Source: Clostridia bacterium
Lineage (GTDB): Bacteria > Bacillota > Clostridia > Oscillospirales > CAG-382
Reading direction: 5' to 3'
Assembly: GCA_017563195.1 (NCBI GenBank)
Contig: JAFXDO010000013.1
Location: forward strand, 1 to 32,153
Length of the DNA: 32,153 nucleotides
Shown here: positions 15,493 to 23,681 of the stretch, piece by piece
Layout of the letters: each line of letters starts with the position of its first letter
Position numbering within the stretch: the stretch's first letter is position 1
The notes under the pieces: generated by a model
What the model saw: the letters and a program-made list of their open reading frames with translations, nothing else
What the model was told of the DNA's origin: nothing
Databases searched by the model: none
Translations under genes and position numbers: made by a program

Positions 15493-15536
15493 TCGGGAAG
15501 AAACGGTTTCTCGGGAAGAAACGGTTTCTCGGGAAG
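15493..15536 (+). repeat. 18-bp tandem repeat (2.4 copies)
   Basis: TCGGGAAGAAACGGTTTC occurs at 15493-15510 and 15511-15528, followed by TCGGGAAG. Each copy contains the small dyad GAAAC-G-GTTTC. It runs directly into the dispersed 60-bp element. Confidence 0.93.
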
Positions 15537-15590
15537 CTTTTGAAAAAGCTCCCCGAACCCCGCAAAACTTTTTAAAGCAAATTCTTTATT
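15531..15590 (+). repeat. Dispersed ~60-bp hairpin element, copy 1
   Basis: It begins GGGAAGCTTTTGAAAAAGCT, with an AGCTTTT/AAAAGCT stem, then CCCCGAACCCCGCAAAACTTT and an AT-rich tail. A second copy with matching layout and compensating stem changes lies at 31006-31067. It follows the DUF1836 gene by about 60 bases and may act as a transcript-end hairpin. Confidence 0.85.
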
Positions 15591-15610
15591 AATATTTCTC
15601 TCGCGCAACG

Positions 15611-15780
15611 GGCACAAGCCAGTAACAGCCCCTACCGCGGGAACTAAAAAACAAAACGTCCTCGCGGGTCGAAGGCACAAGCAAGTAACAGCCTCTACCG
15701 CGGGAACTAAAAAAAACAAAGCGTCCTCGCGGGTCGAAGGCACAAGCAAGTAACTGCCCTTACCGCGGGAACTAAAAAAA
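15611..15780 (+). repeat. 63-65-bp tandem repeat array (about 2.6 copies)
   Basis: Units start at 15611, 15674 and 15739 with GGCACAAGCMAGTAAC, then TACCGCGGGAACTAAAAAA, then (first two copies) CGTCCTCGCGGGTCGAA. Differences are single bases and A-run length. The third copy stops at the A-run, just before the NfeD ribosome site. No open frame or known element explains it. Confidence 0.93.
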
Positions 15781-15796
15781 GTGAGGTAGACTATTT

Positions 15797-16429
15797 ATGA
15801 TGGAATGGTGGGAAGCAATAGGCTCTGCAGGACAGATATTCGCCTGCATCGGTATCCCCGCAACAATTATTCTTTTGATCCAGACGGTTCTGACCCTCAT
15901 CGGCATGGGCGGCGACAGCGACGCTGACGGCGCAGATATTGACAGCGATTTCGACGCAGACGGCGTTGACGAAGGCGTCGAGCTTGACGACGTCGACAGC
16001 GACGGACTCGACGCAGGGCTCAGAGTATTTACGCTCAGAGGCATAATCGCCTTCTTCAGCGTTATGGGCTGGGTCGGCGTCATCTGCTGCGGCAGCGGAA
16101 TGAACCTCGCGCTTTCGATACTCATCGCGGTAGCAAGCGGCACGCTGGCAATGGTCGTCATCGCGGTATTGATGAAATGGCTCTTCGGGCTTCAGTACGA
16201 CGGTACCGAGGACATACGCGACGCACTCGGCGTAAGCGGCACGGTTTATCTGCGCATCCCGCCTTCCCGCAGCGGCAAGGGCAAGATCAGCGCGATAATC
16301 CAAGGCAAGCTCTGCGAAAAATACGCAGTCACCGATGAGGAAACAATGATAAACCGCGACGAGGAGGTCACCGTCGTCGGCATCTCCGGCGAAGAGACCC
16401 TCATCGTCAGACGCAAGCACAGAATATAA
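15797..16429 (+). CDS. NfeD-like membrane protein (flotillin partner, YuaF type)
   Basis: 210 residues. A first hydrophobic segment (about 8-36) is followed by a very acidic Asp/Gly loop (about 38-73, with DSDADGADIDSDFDADG), two more helices (about 80-102 and 105-127), and a C-terminal OB-fold-like domain (about 145-210, with GVSGTVYLRIPPSRSGKGKI and EEVTVVGISGEETLIVRRK). This is the NfeD layout. It is followed after 27 bases by flotillin, the typical NfeD-flotillin pairing, known in B. subtilis as yuaF-yuaG. These proteins act together in membrane microdomains and envelope stress. GTGAGG precedes ATG 15797. Confidence 0.9.
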   Translation: MMEWWEAIGSAGQIFACIGIPATIILLIQTVLTLIGMGGDSDADGADIDSDFDADGVDEGVELDDVDSDGLDAGLRVFTLRGIIAFFSVMGWVGVICCGSGMNLALSILIAVASGTLAMVVIAVLMKWLFGLQYDGTEDIRDALGVSGTVYLRIPPSRSGKGKISAIIQGKLCEKYAVTDEETMINRDEEVTVVGISGEETLIVRRKHRI

Positions 16430-16456
16430 AAATATTAACATAAAAGGAGAAACACA

Positions 16457-17902
16457 ATGACTACTCCCAGCACCGTTATTCTCGTTGCCGTTATCGGTAT
16501 CCTTCTCTTCTCGATCGTGCTATGGTTCTTCTCGAGGTACAAAAAATGTCCCTCCGACAAGGTCATGGTAATCTACGGTCGCGTCGGCAAGAACTCCGAC
16601 GGCTCCACAAGATCGGCTAAATGTATCCACGGCGGCGCAGCATTCATCGTCCCCGTCGTTCAGGCATACGAATTCCTCGATCTTACTCCCCTCTCGATCT
16701 CGGTAGACCTTAAGAGCGCGCTCTCGCGTCAGAACATCCGTGTCGACGTCCCCTCGCGCTTTACCGTAGGTATCTCCACCGAGCCCAGCATTATGCAAAA
16801 CGCGGCTGAGCGTCTGCTCGGTCTCCAGCTCGCCGAAATTCAGGAGCTCGCAAAGGATATCATCTTCGGTCAGCTCCGTCTTATCATCGCTACGATGGAT
16901 ATCGAAGAGCTCAACACCGACAGAGACAAGTTCCTCGAAGCGGTATCTCGTAACGTTGAGGTAGAGCTTAAAAAGATCGGTCTCCGCCTCATCAACGTTA
17001 ATATGACCGACATCTCCGACGAATCGGGCTACATCGAGGCGCTCGGTAAGGAAGCGGCTGCAAAGGCTATCAACGACGCTAAGAAGAGCGTTGCCGAAAA
17101 GGAACGCGACGGTTCTATCGGTCAGGCAAACGCAAAAATGGACGAGCGTATCAACGTCTCCAAGGCAGACGCAGAGGCTATTCATGGTGAAAACCTTGCA
17201 AAGACCGAAATCGCTATGTCCAACGCATCGCTCCGCGAAAAGCAGGCAGAGGCTTTGAGAATCGCAACCGCCGCTGAAAAGATTCAGGCAGCAAAGGCAC
17301 TCGAAGAGGCATATGCCGCAGAAAAAGAGGCTGAAGAAGCGCGTTCTGCACGTGAAAAGGCAACCCTCGAGGCTGACGTAATCGTACAGACCGAGATCCA
17401 GAAGCGCCAGATCGAGCTCGAGGCTGAGGCTGAGGCTGAAAAGATCAGACGCAAGGCACAGGGTGAAGCAGACGCTATCTACGCACGTATGGCGGCTGAG
17501 GCACGCGGTATGGAAGAGATCCTCCGCAAGCAGGCTGCCGGCTTCGCAGAGATCGTCAAGTCCGCAAACGGCGACGCAGAGGCTGCACTTAAGCTCCTCA
17601 TCGCAGACAAGCTTGAGGACCTTATGAGAATTCAGGTCGACGCTATCAAGAATATCAAGATCGACAAGGTCACCGTTTGGGATAACGGCGGCTCGGGCGA
17701 CGGCAAGACCAGCACCGCAAACTTCCTCTCGGGCCTTATGAAGTCGGTCCCTCCCCTTGAAGAGGTCTTTGCTCTCTCGGGTCTCTCGCTTCCCGAATAT
17801 CTCGGTAAGAAGAAGGCAGAGGCTTCCGAAGCGGTCGAAGAAGCAGTCGAAGAAGCTCCCGAGGTCGAAATCCTCGATGCCGAAATCGTAGACGGCGAAT
17901 AA
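16457..17902 (+). CDS. floT: Flotillin (SPFH domain membrane scaffold)
   Basis: 481 residues. One N-terminal membrane segment (about 7-27, VILVAVIGILLFSIVLWFFS) is followed by the SPFH/band 7 domain (about 35-195) with VPVVQAYEFLDLTPLSI and QLRLIIATMDIEELNTDRDKF. A long Ala/Glu/Lys-rich coiled coil (about 195-365) carries the EAEAEAEKIRRKAQGEADAI type repeats of flotillins. The Pro-rich C-terminal region ends in a Val/Glu-rich tail (EAVEEAVEEAPEVE). The protein oligomerises at the cytoplasmic face to organise membrane domains. The gene pairs with the NfeD gene just upstream, and AAAAGGAG gives a strong ribosome site. Codon use is more restricted than in neighbours, suggesting high expression. 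Confidence 0.95.
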   Translation: MTTPSTVILVAVIGILLFSIVLWFFSRYKKCPSDKVMVIYGRVGKNSDGSTRSAKCIHGGAAFIVPVVQAYEFLDLTPLSISVDLKSALSRQNIRVDVPSRFTVGISTEPSIMQNAAERLLGLQLAEIQELAKDIIFGQLRLIIATMDIEELNTDRDKFLEAVSRNVEVELKKIGLRLINVNMTDISDESGYIEALGKEAAAKAINDAKKSVAEKERDGSIGQANAKMDERINVSKADAEAIHGENLAKTEIAMSNASLREKQAEALRIATAAEKIQAAKALEEAYAAEKEAEEARSAREKATLEADVIVQTEIQKRQIELEAEAEAEKIRRKAQGEADAIYARMAAEARGMEEILRKQAAGFAEIVKSANGDAEAALKLLIADKLEDLMRIQVDAIKNIKIDKVTVWDNGGSGDGKTSTANFLSGLMKSVPPLEEVFALSGLSLPEYLGKKKAEASEAVEEAVEEAPEVEILDAEIVDGE

Positions 17903-17913
17903 TTCCAATGATC

Positions 17914-17952
17914 ACAATATATTCCCCTTGAGCAATCGAGGGGGATATATTG
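17914..17952 (+). terminator. Long AT/GC hairpin after flotillin
   Basis: CAATATAT plus CCCC and TGA on the left pair with TCG, GGGG and ATATATTG on the right across a GCAA tetraloop (17914-17952). There is no U-run after it, so it may be a processing or stability hairpin rather than a full terminator. The lipoprotein ribosome site follows at once. Confidence 0.6.
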
Positions 17953-17968
17953 TAAAAGGAGATTATAA

Positions 17969-19090
17969 ATGAGCGGAAACAAATTAATTCCGATGATTTT
18001 GATTCTCTCCATCCTTTTATCGGGCTGCGGCACAGCGTCAACCGAACAGAACGAAGCTGCAAGCGTGCTTTTGAGCGAAGCCGATACCAACGAACCCGAA
18101 TACGAAATAATAAGCACACCCTACGGAAATCTTGCAAATAACGCAAAAAACGTATGGGACTTATGTATTTTCGACGGCAGTCTTTATATAGGCGCAGGCG
18201 ATTACGACGTTAATATTTCGCCTGCGAATGCATACAGGTACGATCTGACGGATGAGCGCTTTTACACCTGCGGCGCTATTCCTGACGAGCAGATAGACCG
18301 CTTTTGCGTTATTAAAGGCAGTCTTTATATACCGGGATGCGACCCTACAGGCGATTGGAGCAAGGGTAATTACTACCTTCTTGAAAACGGTGTGTTTAAG
18401 ACCTACCGAAACATCCCTTACGCCGTGCACTGCTTTGATATTACAGAGTACGACGGAAAGCTTTTTGCCGCAACAGGCTTGACCGAAGCAAACGAAAGCT
18501 TTCCGGTTTCGGTTTCGACCGACGGCGGAATCAGTTTTGTTTCGGTTAAGGCAGAGCGCAAAAGCGAAAACCACACGTTCAACCGAAGAGTGTACAAACT
18601 CTTCAAGCACGAAGACGAGCTTTACGCGCTTAACGGCTCGGACCTGTACAGATACGACGGAGACTGCTTTGTATTCGAGGCGTCGTGGCAGAACAGACTT
18701 GTAGGCGGATATCCGTTTTATACACAAATTGCCGAAAGTGCTTATTTTAACGGAAGAACCTATTTTACTACAGGGTATTTGTTTCATTTCGAGGATGCGA
18801 AAAATCTGCAATACACCGTGTTTGAAAACGCAATAGTTACCGACCTTGCCGTTTACGGTGAAAGGCTTTACGTATTGTGCGCAAAACCGCTTGATAACGG
18901 GAATTATCTAATATGCCTTACGGTAAGCGACGACGGAAGCAACTTTAAAACGATCAAAGCGATAGAATACGGCTTACCCGCGCTAAGCTTTGCGCTAAAC
19001 GATAACGAGCTTTATCTCGGCATCGGCGACGTAGGTCAAAGCAATATTGAGTTAAAGGGCAATATTTTAAAAACCGAGGTATTGGAATGA
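17969..19090 (+). CDS. Lipoprotein, predicted beta-propeller-like repeat protein
   Basis: 373 residues. The signal peptide MSGNKLIPMILILSILLSGC has the lipobox LSGC (Cys 20), so the protein is anchored outside the membrane. After a short linker, the rest repeats a motif of the form VWDLCIFDGSLYIGAGD, RFCVIKGSLYIPG, CFDITEYDGKLFAATG, LFKHEDELYALNG, AYFNGRTYFTTG, LAVYGERLYVLC and ALNDNELYLGIG, at 40-55-residue spacing, like blades of a beta-propeller. No enzyme motif is seen and the function is unknown. It lies behind flotillin and overlaps the next lipoprotein gene by four bases, so the two are co-expressed. Confidence 0.85.
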   Translation: MSGNKLIPMILILSILLSGCGTASTEQNEAASVLLSEADTNEPEYEIISTPYGNLANNAKNVWDLCIFDGSLYIGAGDYDVNISPANAYRYDLTDERFYTCGAIPDEQIDRFCVIKGSLYIPGCDPTGDWSKGNYYLLENGVFKTYRNIPYAVHCFDITEYDGKLFAATGLTEANESFPVSVSTDGGISFVSVKAERKSENHTFNRRVYKLFKHEDELYALNGSDLYRYDGDCFVFEASWQNRLVGGYPFYTQIAESAYFNGRTYFTTGYLFHFEDAKNLQYTVFENAIVTDLAVYGERLYVLCAKPLDNGNYLICLTVSDDGSNFKTIKAIEYGLPALSFALNDNELYLGIGDVGQSNIELKGNILKTEVLE

Positions 19091-19965
19091 AAAAAGCGTT
19101 AAGTATTGTTTTATGTGTATTTTTACTGCTCGCGCTTACCGCTTGTAACAGCAAATCCGTCGACGAATCCGATCCTGCTTTTTCGGAAAGCACACCGGAA
19201 AGCACGTCTGAGGAATCGTCGGGTACAGGGCATACCAAAAAGCTCGTAAGCAAGCAAATCAACAAAAACGGCACCGGCGAGGTCACCCAAACGAGCGAAT
19301 ACGAATACGATTCAAAGGGCAGAGTTTCGGTAGTAAAAAACGTGTTCAATAACGGCACAAATTATATCTACACAAGCTATGACGAAAACGGCTACGAGTC
19401 GGAGTCGATAACCAAGAACGAAAACGGAGCGATCCTCTCGCACCATCAGTTTGAGCACGACGAATACGGCTATATGTATAAATGGCGTGTCTTAAACGAA
19501 AACGGTACCGTTAAAAACGAAAACGTATACGACGTCGAGCGCGACGAGCAGGGCAGATTGTTAAAGGTATACGCTAACGGCGAGCTTTCGCACTGGTACA
19601 GTTACGACGAGGCGGGCAACGCAACCGAGCGTATGCAAAACGCAGACAGCTACAACATTTACGATAAAGACGGCAAAACGCTCGAAAGCGGCAGCGGCGA
19701 TTACAAAATGATATACACCTACGAAAACGGTTTGATAAAGGAAATCAATTCGCAAAACAGCGAAACGGTTTACAAAAGCGTTTTCGAATACGACGGCGAG
19801 TTACTGCTGTCGCAAACCAACTACGAAAACGGTAATATTACTCTTCAATACCTTTATGAATACGACGAAGAAGGCAACCGCACGAAGCAGACCATGCAGA
19901 ACGCTTTGGGGATAGCTTCAAGCATCGTAGAATACTATTATGATGAATATCCAATTGAGGACTAA
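19087..19965 (+). CDS. Lipoprotein with YD-type (RHS-like) repeats
   Basis: 292 residues. Lipobox LTAC (Cys 20) follows a hydrophobic signal peptide, then a Ser/Glu/Thr-rich linker (about 22-48). From about residue 65 to the end, repeats of ~20 residues have the form YEYDSKGRVSVVKN, YTSYDENGYESESITKN, FEHDEYGYMYKW, WYSYDEAGNATERM, YTYENGLIKEIN, FEYDGELLLSQTN and YEYDEEGNRTKQT. This is the YD-repeat pattern of RHS and related beta-helical surface proteins, here short and without a toxin tip. Binding or matrix role is an inference. The start overlaps the preceding lipoprotein stop (ATGA). Confidence 0.88.
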   Translation: MKKALSIVLCVFLLLALTACNSKSVDESDPAFSESTPESTSEESSGTGHTKKLVSKQINKNGTGEVTQTSEYEYDSKGRVSVVKNVFNNGTNYIYTSYDENGYESESITKNENGAILSHHQFEHDEYGYMYKWRVLNENGTVKNENVYDVERDEQGRLLKVYANGELSHWYSYDEAGNATERMQNADSYNIYDKDGKTLESGSGDYKMIYTYENGLIKEINSQNSETVYKSVFEYDGELLLSQTNYENGNITLQYLYEYDEEGNRTKQTMQNALGIASSIVEYYYDEYPIED

Positions 19966-19977
19966 CAGGAGGGCTTT

Positions 19978-20472
19978 ATGTTTTTGGTAAAAAAGGTCGG
20001 ATTCGGGGCGTTGTACTTCCTGATCGGACATATAATCAACAGTCTGTACGAGACTATCGTAAGCTACTACGGAATGGGCTACACGCTCGGCGGCATCCTT
20101 ATAGTCAGCGCGACGCTCTGTGCCGTTTCGCGCGTGCTGAGGATCGAGTTCCTGAAAAAGAACCACAAGGGCGACGAATCCGACGAAAAGAAGATATTCA
20201 ACGGCGAGCTCAAGGGCAAGCTCGAATACATCGTCAAGACGAAGGACTTCAAGCTGGAGTTTTGGCTCAACTTCATCGCGGCATTCATCGCAATAATGAT
20301 CCCCGTGATGCGCGCCAGCCTCGCACTCGGGGGCGCGACGGTATTCGCCACCGCGTCACCGCTCGTGACCATCATCCTCTGGACCCTGCTTATGCCCATC
20401 TATATGACTATCCTCAACGCCTTCACCTGGCTGATGGCGTATAACCGAGTCTACAAAAGACGCGAATATTAA
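19978..20472 (+). CDS. Small membrane protein, function unknown
   Basis: 164 residues. AGGAGGG precedes ATG 19978. Hydrophobic segments lie at about 8-26, 33-50, 94-113 and 124-148. A charged cytoplasmic loop between the second and third (about 58-90, KKNHKGDESDEKKIFNGELKGKLEYIVKTKDFK) and a basic C-terminus (NRVYKRREY) suggest both ends and the loop are inside. It is 12 bases after the YD-repeat lipoprotein, so it is likely co-transcribed. I do not recognise the family. Confidence 0.75.
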   Translation: MFLVKKVGFGALYFLIGHIINSLYETIVSYYGMGYTLGGILIVSATLCAVSRVLRIEFLKKNHKGDESDEKKIFNGELKGKLEYIVKTKDFKLEFWLNFIAAFIAIMIPVMRASLALGGATVFATASPLVTIILWTLLMPIYMTILNAFTWLMAYNRVYKRREY

Positions 20473-20489
20473 TTTTTTAGCTCCCGCGG
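20473..20489 (-). repeat. Inverted copy of the core of the 15611 repeat
   Basis: TTTTTTAGCTCCCGCGG is the reverse complement, with one difference, of CCGCGGGAACTAAAAAA found three times in the array at 15611-15780. The rest of this 135-bp intergenic region (20473-20607) holds a weak AAGC/GCTT hairpin and two loosely similar stretches rich in GTCGAGGTCAAC/GAGGAGTCAAC, with no gene. Confidence 0.6.
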
Positions 20490-20607
20490 CAAAGCTTAAA
20501 CAGGCTTTACCCCCCTACCCGCGTGGAGTCGAGGTCAACATATTATTGAAAGGTCTCGCGGAGAGGAGTCAACAAGTCCGTTGCATCGTCTATCGCGAAA
20601 TTAAAAA

Positions 20608-21246
20608 ATGAAAAACACAAGCTTTTATGCAAAATATTTTGGCAAGAACACGGCGCGAATAATATATTGCATCGGCGTCGGACTCGCGCTCTACGGCGCG
20701 TTCAACATCCTGTTCGCAAACGGGTTTATGGGCTTCTTTTACTGCCTCATCGGCGTAATACTCTTCTTCGTCACCTCACATATACAGGTGTCAGACAAGC
20801 ACATCGACGAGCTCGTCACCGAAACGGTAAACGCCTACAAGCAGGATAAGATCGCAGGCATAACCTTCGGCAGAGAGGACGCCGACCCCGAAAAATTCTC
20901 GCTCTTTTATGGCTTCATCCGCGATAACGGCGACGTCCGCTTCAAATCGGGCAGAGACGGCAAGATAAGGACAAGCCGCTTCTACGTAACCGCGTTATCC
21001 TCCGAGCGCGATGACTGTAAGGTCGTGACCACGATATACGACATCCTCACCGGTAACGAGTCGACAAGCTCCATCTGCACAAAAAACGCAAGCGACGTCG
21101 TGCTCGATAAGCAGGAGATCGAGTTCCCCCGCGGCAACTTCTTCTGCAAAATAACCCAAACCACAAACGGCAAGAGCGAGGAGCTTAGCTTCTATATCCC
21201 CGCAGACGCACTTGCCGATAAGCTCACCTCAATGATCGGACAGTGA
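20608..21246 (+). CDS. Membrane protein with soluble C-terminal domain, function unknown
   Basis: 212 residues. Two hydrophobic segments at about 16-36 and 38-58 form a helical hairpin. A soluble domain of ~150 residues follows with alternating beta-type patterns (FSLFYGFIRDNGDVRFKSGRDGKIRTSRFYVTALSS, EIEFPRGNFFCKITQTT). The shape resembles membrane-anchored PH-like domains, but I cannot name a family. ATG 20608 has no Shine-Dalgarno sequence (AAATTAAAAA lies before it), so initiation may be weak or leaderless. The next gene begins four bases after the stop. Confidence 0.72.
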   Translation: MKNTSFYAKYFGKNTARIIYCIGVGLALYGAFNILFANGFMGFFYCLIGVILFFVTSHIQVSDKHIDELVTETVNAYKQDKIAGITFGREDADPEKFSLFYGFIRDNGDVRFKSGRDGKIRTSRFYVTALSSERDDCKVVTTIYDILTGNESTSSICTKNASDVVLDKQEIEFPRGNFFCKITQTTNGKSEELSFYIPADALADKLTSMIGQ

Positions 21247-21250
21247 CATT

Positions 21251-21703
21251 ATGTTAACCTTAAAGGAAGCAAGAAAGCGGCAGAAGGACTTAGAGAGCCG
21301 CTCGCTGATAATCTTCGTGCTGTCGCTCGCGTTGGTGCTTTTGACGGTCTATTTTCTGCTCGAATACACCACGCTCTTTGAGCTCAGCACCGCATTTTAT
21401 CTCATCCCAATCGGCTTGCTCGCGTTCACGGTCAAGAAGACGCGGATATATCTCTTCCTCACGCCGAAGGAATTCAGCGGACGCGTCGTTTACCTCAACG
21501 TTTACGAGGTTCGGGCGCAGCGAATAAAGGGCGAGCGCAGCTATATGACGCACATCCACTTAGAGGTCGACCTCATAATCGAAAGCAGCGACGGCAAAAG
21601 CAAAAGCCTGCAGCTGCCTGCGTCACCCCTCACAAATCACATCGCGGAGGGAACCGAGCTTACCCTGCTCAGGTTTATCGACGAGCCTATTCTTACTCAA
21701 TAA
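21251..21703 (+). CDS. Small membrane protein, function unknown
   Basis: 150 residues. A basic, helical N-terminus (LKEARKRQKDLESR) is followed by two hydrophobic segments (about 18-38 and 43-62) and a ~85-residue soluble part with beta-type patterns (EFSGRVVYLNVYEVRAQRIKGE, HIHLEVDLIIES). The layout matches the gene just upstream (two helices plus a small beta domain), and they are four bases apart, so they may be a co-expressed pair. There is no clear ribosome site. The family is not recognised. Confidence 0.72.
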   Translation: MLTLKEARKRQKDLESRSLIIFVLSLALVLLTVYFLLEYTTLFELSTAFYLIPIGLLAFTVKKTRIYLFLTPKEFSGRVVYLNVYEVRAQRIKGERSYMTHIHLEVDLIIESSDGKSKSLQLPASPLTNHIAEGTELTLLRFIDEPILTQ

Positions 21704-21734
21704 AAAAAGGGGGGGCTTTTGCAGGTCCCCCCTT
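21702..21734. terminator. G/C-run hairpin, terminator-like only on the minus strand
   Basis: AAGGGGGG (21707-21714) pairs with CCCCCCTT (21727-21734) over a 12-base loop. The U-run (seven A at 21702-21708 on the plus strand) follows only when read on the minus strand, where no gene lies. The right arm overlaps the -35 box of the next promoter. Confidence 0.6.
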
Positions 21735-21761
21735 GAAAAATGCAATCATTCGGTTTATAAT
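21733..21761 (+). promoter_or_regulatory. Sigma-A-like promoter of the ABC transporter operon
   Basis: TTGAAA (21733-21738), 17-bp spacer, TATAAT (21756-21761). Its presence argues that the coding region starts downstream at TTG 21793 rather than at an earlier in-frame TTG that is itself the -35 box. Confidence 0.82.
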
Positions 21762-21792
21762 ACAGCAAAACATTCACAGGCAGGTAACAAAA

Positions 21793-22704
21793 TTGAAGAT
21801 CCTAACAATAGATAAGCTTCACAAGTCGTTCGGTGACGTGCACGCCGTCGACGGAATAAGCTTTGAAGTCAACGAGGGCGAGCTTTTCGCGTTCCTCGGA
21901 CAGAACGGCGCAGGCAAAAGCACGACTATATCCGTCATCTGCGGCAGGCTGACCAAGGACAGCGGCGAAGTCAAGGTAAACGGCAGGACCATCGAGTCCG
22001 ACCGCGACGCCATCAAGCGCGAAATCGGCGTGGTGTTCCAGAATTCGGTGCTCGACAAGCAGCTGAGCGTCAGGGACAACCTTAAAAGCAGAGCCGCACT
22101 CTACGGCATCCACGGAAGCGACCTTGAAAAGCGTATCATCGAGCTTTCCGAGCTTTTGGAGCTCAACGAGCTCCTGAAGCGTCCCCTCGGCAAGCTTTCC
22201 GGCGGTCAGAAGCGCAGGATAGACATCGCACGCGCGCTCATCCACAAGCCCAAAATACTCATTCTCGACGAGCCGACCACGGGACTTGACCCGCAGACGC
22301 GAAAGAACGTCTGGGACGTCGTCACCAAGCTTCAGCAGAACGAAAAAATGACGGTATTCCTCACGACCCACTATATGGAGGAGGCGGCAAACGCCGACAA
22401 CGTCGTGATTATCGACCGAGGCAGGATCGCCGCGGAGGGCACCCCGCACGAGCTCAAGTCGCGCTACACCTACGACTATATCACGCTTTATAACGTCAGC
22501 GAATCCGACGTAAAATCGCTGTCTCTCCCCTACGAGTGCGACCGCGACAGCTTCAGGGTCAAGGTAAAAAGCACCAAGGAGGCGACCGCGCTCATCGTCA
22601 AGCGACCCGAGCTGTTCAAGGATTACGAGATAACCAAGGGCGGCATGGACGACGTGTTCCTCAACGTCACGGGCAAAAAAATGATCGGAGGCGAAGCAAA
22701 ATGA
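21793..22704 (+). CDS. ABC transporter ATP-binding protein (ABC-2 type exporter)
   Basis: 303 residues from TTG 21793 (LKILTIDKLHKSFGD), chosen because a perfect promoter covers the earlier in-frame start and an AGG site precedes this one. It has Walker A GQNGAGKST (about 36-44), Q-loop VVFQNS, signature LSGGQKRR, Walker B ILILDEPTTGLDP and switch TTHYMEEA. The C-terminal extension (about 220-303, with AAEGTPHELKSRY and GGMDDVFLNVTGKK) is typical of DrrA/NatA-type drug or natural-product exporters. It powers the membrane protein encoded next, with a four-base gene overlap (ATGA). The cargo is unknown. Confidence 0.95.
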   Translation: MKILTIDKLHKSFGDVHAVDGISFEVNEGELFAFLGQNGAGKSTTISVICGRLTKDSGEVKVNGRTIESDRDAIKREIGVVFQNSVLDKQLSVRDNLKSRAALYGIHGSDLEKRIIELSELLELNELLKRPLGKLSGGQKRRIDIARALIHKPKILILDEPTTGLDPQTRKNVWDVVTKLQQNEKMTVFLTTHYMEEAANADNVVIIDRGRIAAEGTPHELKSRYTYDYITLYNVSESDVKSLSLPYECDRDSFRVKVKSTKEATALIVKRPELFKDYEITKGGMDDVFLNVTGKKMIGGEAK

Positions 22705-23600
22705 AGACGGTAAAAGCACTCATCGCGAGAAATATAAAGCTGTTCTTCAAGGACAAGGGACTTTTCTTCACCTCGCTCATCACCCCGCTCATTCTTCTCG
22801 TGCTTTATTCAACCTTTTTAAGCAACGTCTACCGCGACAGCTTCACGTCCGCTATTCCCTTTGAGATCGAAGCCGACATAATCGACGGCGTCGTCGGCGG
22901 ACAGCTTCTCTCCTCGCTTCTTGCGGTCTCCTGCATAACCGTTGCGTTCTGCTCGAATATGCTTATGGTGCAGGACAAGGTCAGCGGCGCGTATAACGAT
23001 ATCGCCGTAACCCCCGTAAAGCAGTCCTACGTCGCAGTCAGCTACTACGTGGCTACCTTCGTTGCGACCTTTATCATCAATATCATCGCGCTTGTCGCGG
23101 GACTTATCTACATCAAGTCGATCGGCTGGTACTTAAGCCTTGCCGACGTCGCCTTCCTCGTGCTCGATATTTTCATTATGGTAATGTTCGGCACGGCGCT
23201 GTCCTCGGTAATCGGCTTCTTCCTTTCGACTCAGGGACAGATCTCTGCGGTCGGAAGCATCGTTTCCTCCTGCTACGGCTTCATCTGCGGCGCGTATATG
23301 CCCATCTCCTCCTTCTCCGAGGGACTTCAGAAGGTCATCTCCTTCCTCCCCGGCACCTACGGCACCTCGCTCTTCCGTAACCACGCGATGCGCGGGGCGA
23401 TCGCCGAGCTTGAATCGGTCGGCGTGCCCAAGGAGGCTGTCGACGGGCTTCGCGACGCAATAGACTGCAATATCTACTTTGCAGACGAGGCTGTTTCGAT
23501 GGGAAGTATGTTCGCCATCGTCGGCGTGACCGTCGCAGTACTTTTGACCGCCTACGTGCTCATCAACCTCGCCCGCGGCGGCAAGGCAAGAAAGAACTGA
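22701..23600 (+). CDS. ABC-2 type transporter permease
   Basis: 299 residues from ATG 22701, overlapping the ATPase stop. An amphipathic N-terminus (MKTVKALIARNIKLFFKDK) leads into six hydrophobic segments (about 22-41, 70-90, 110-137, 144-165, 177-197 and 270-292), separated by an extracytoplasmic loop after the first and a longer one before the last. ISSFSEGLQKVISFLPGTYGTSLFRN is the conserved amphipathic region of ABC-2 permeases such as DrrB. Together with the ATPase it forms a two-gene exporter; substrates in this family range from antibiotics to polysaccharides, and the sequence does not tell which. Confidence 0.93.
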   Translation: MKTVKALIARNIKLFFKDKGLFFTSLITPLILLVLYSTFLSNVYRDSFTSAIPFEIEADIIDGVVGGQLLSSLLAVSCITVAFCSNMLMVQDKVSGAYNDIAVTPVKQSYVAVSYYVATFVATFIINIIALVAGLIYIKSIGWYLSLADVAFLVLDIFIMVMFGTALSSVIGFFLSTQGQISAVGSIVSSCYGFICGAYMPISSFSEGLQKVISFLPGTYGTSLFRNHAMRGAIAELESVGVPKEAVDGLRDAIDCNIYFADEAVSMGSMFAIVGVTVAVLLTAYVLINLARGGKARKN

Positions 23601-23681
23601 CGTCTCTGCCGTAAAGCAATCGAAAAACCGCTTTCTCACTGTGGCGCATCGCCTAAGTACGGATCGTTTCTTTATTTTGAA

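Noticed and set aside
15611..15780. CRISPR array
   Set aside because: The unit repeats as a whole with no variable spacers between short repeats, and no cas gene is near.
16520..17908. Minus-strand open frame (462 codons) over flotillin
   Set aside because: Shadow of the coiled-coil coding strand, Leu/Cys/Asp-rich with no domain and no ribosome site.
22536..22700. Longer start for the ABC permease
   Set aside because: The extra 55 codons are an out-of-frame shadow of the ATPase gene; ATG 22701 overlaps the ATPase stop and begins the conserved N-terminus.
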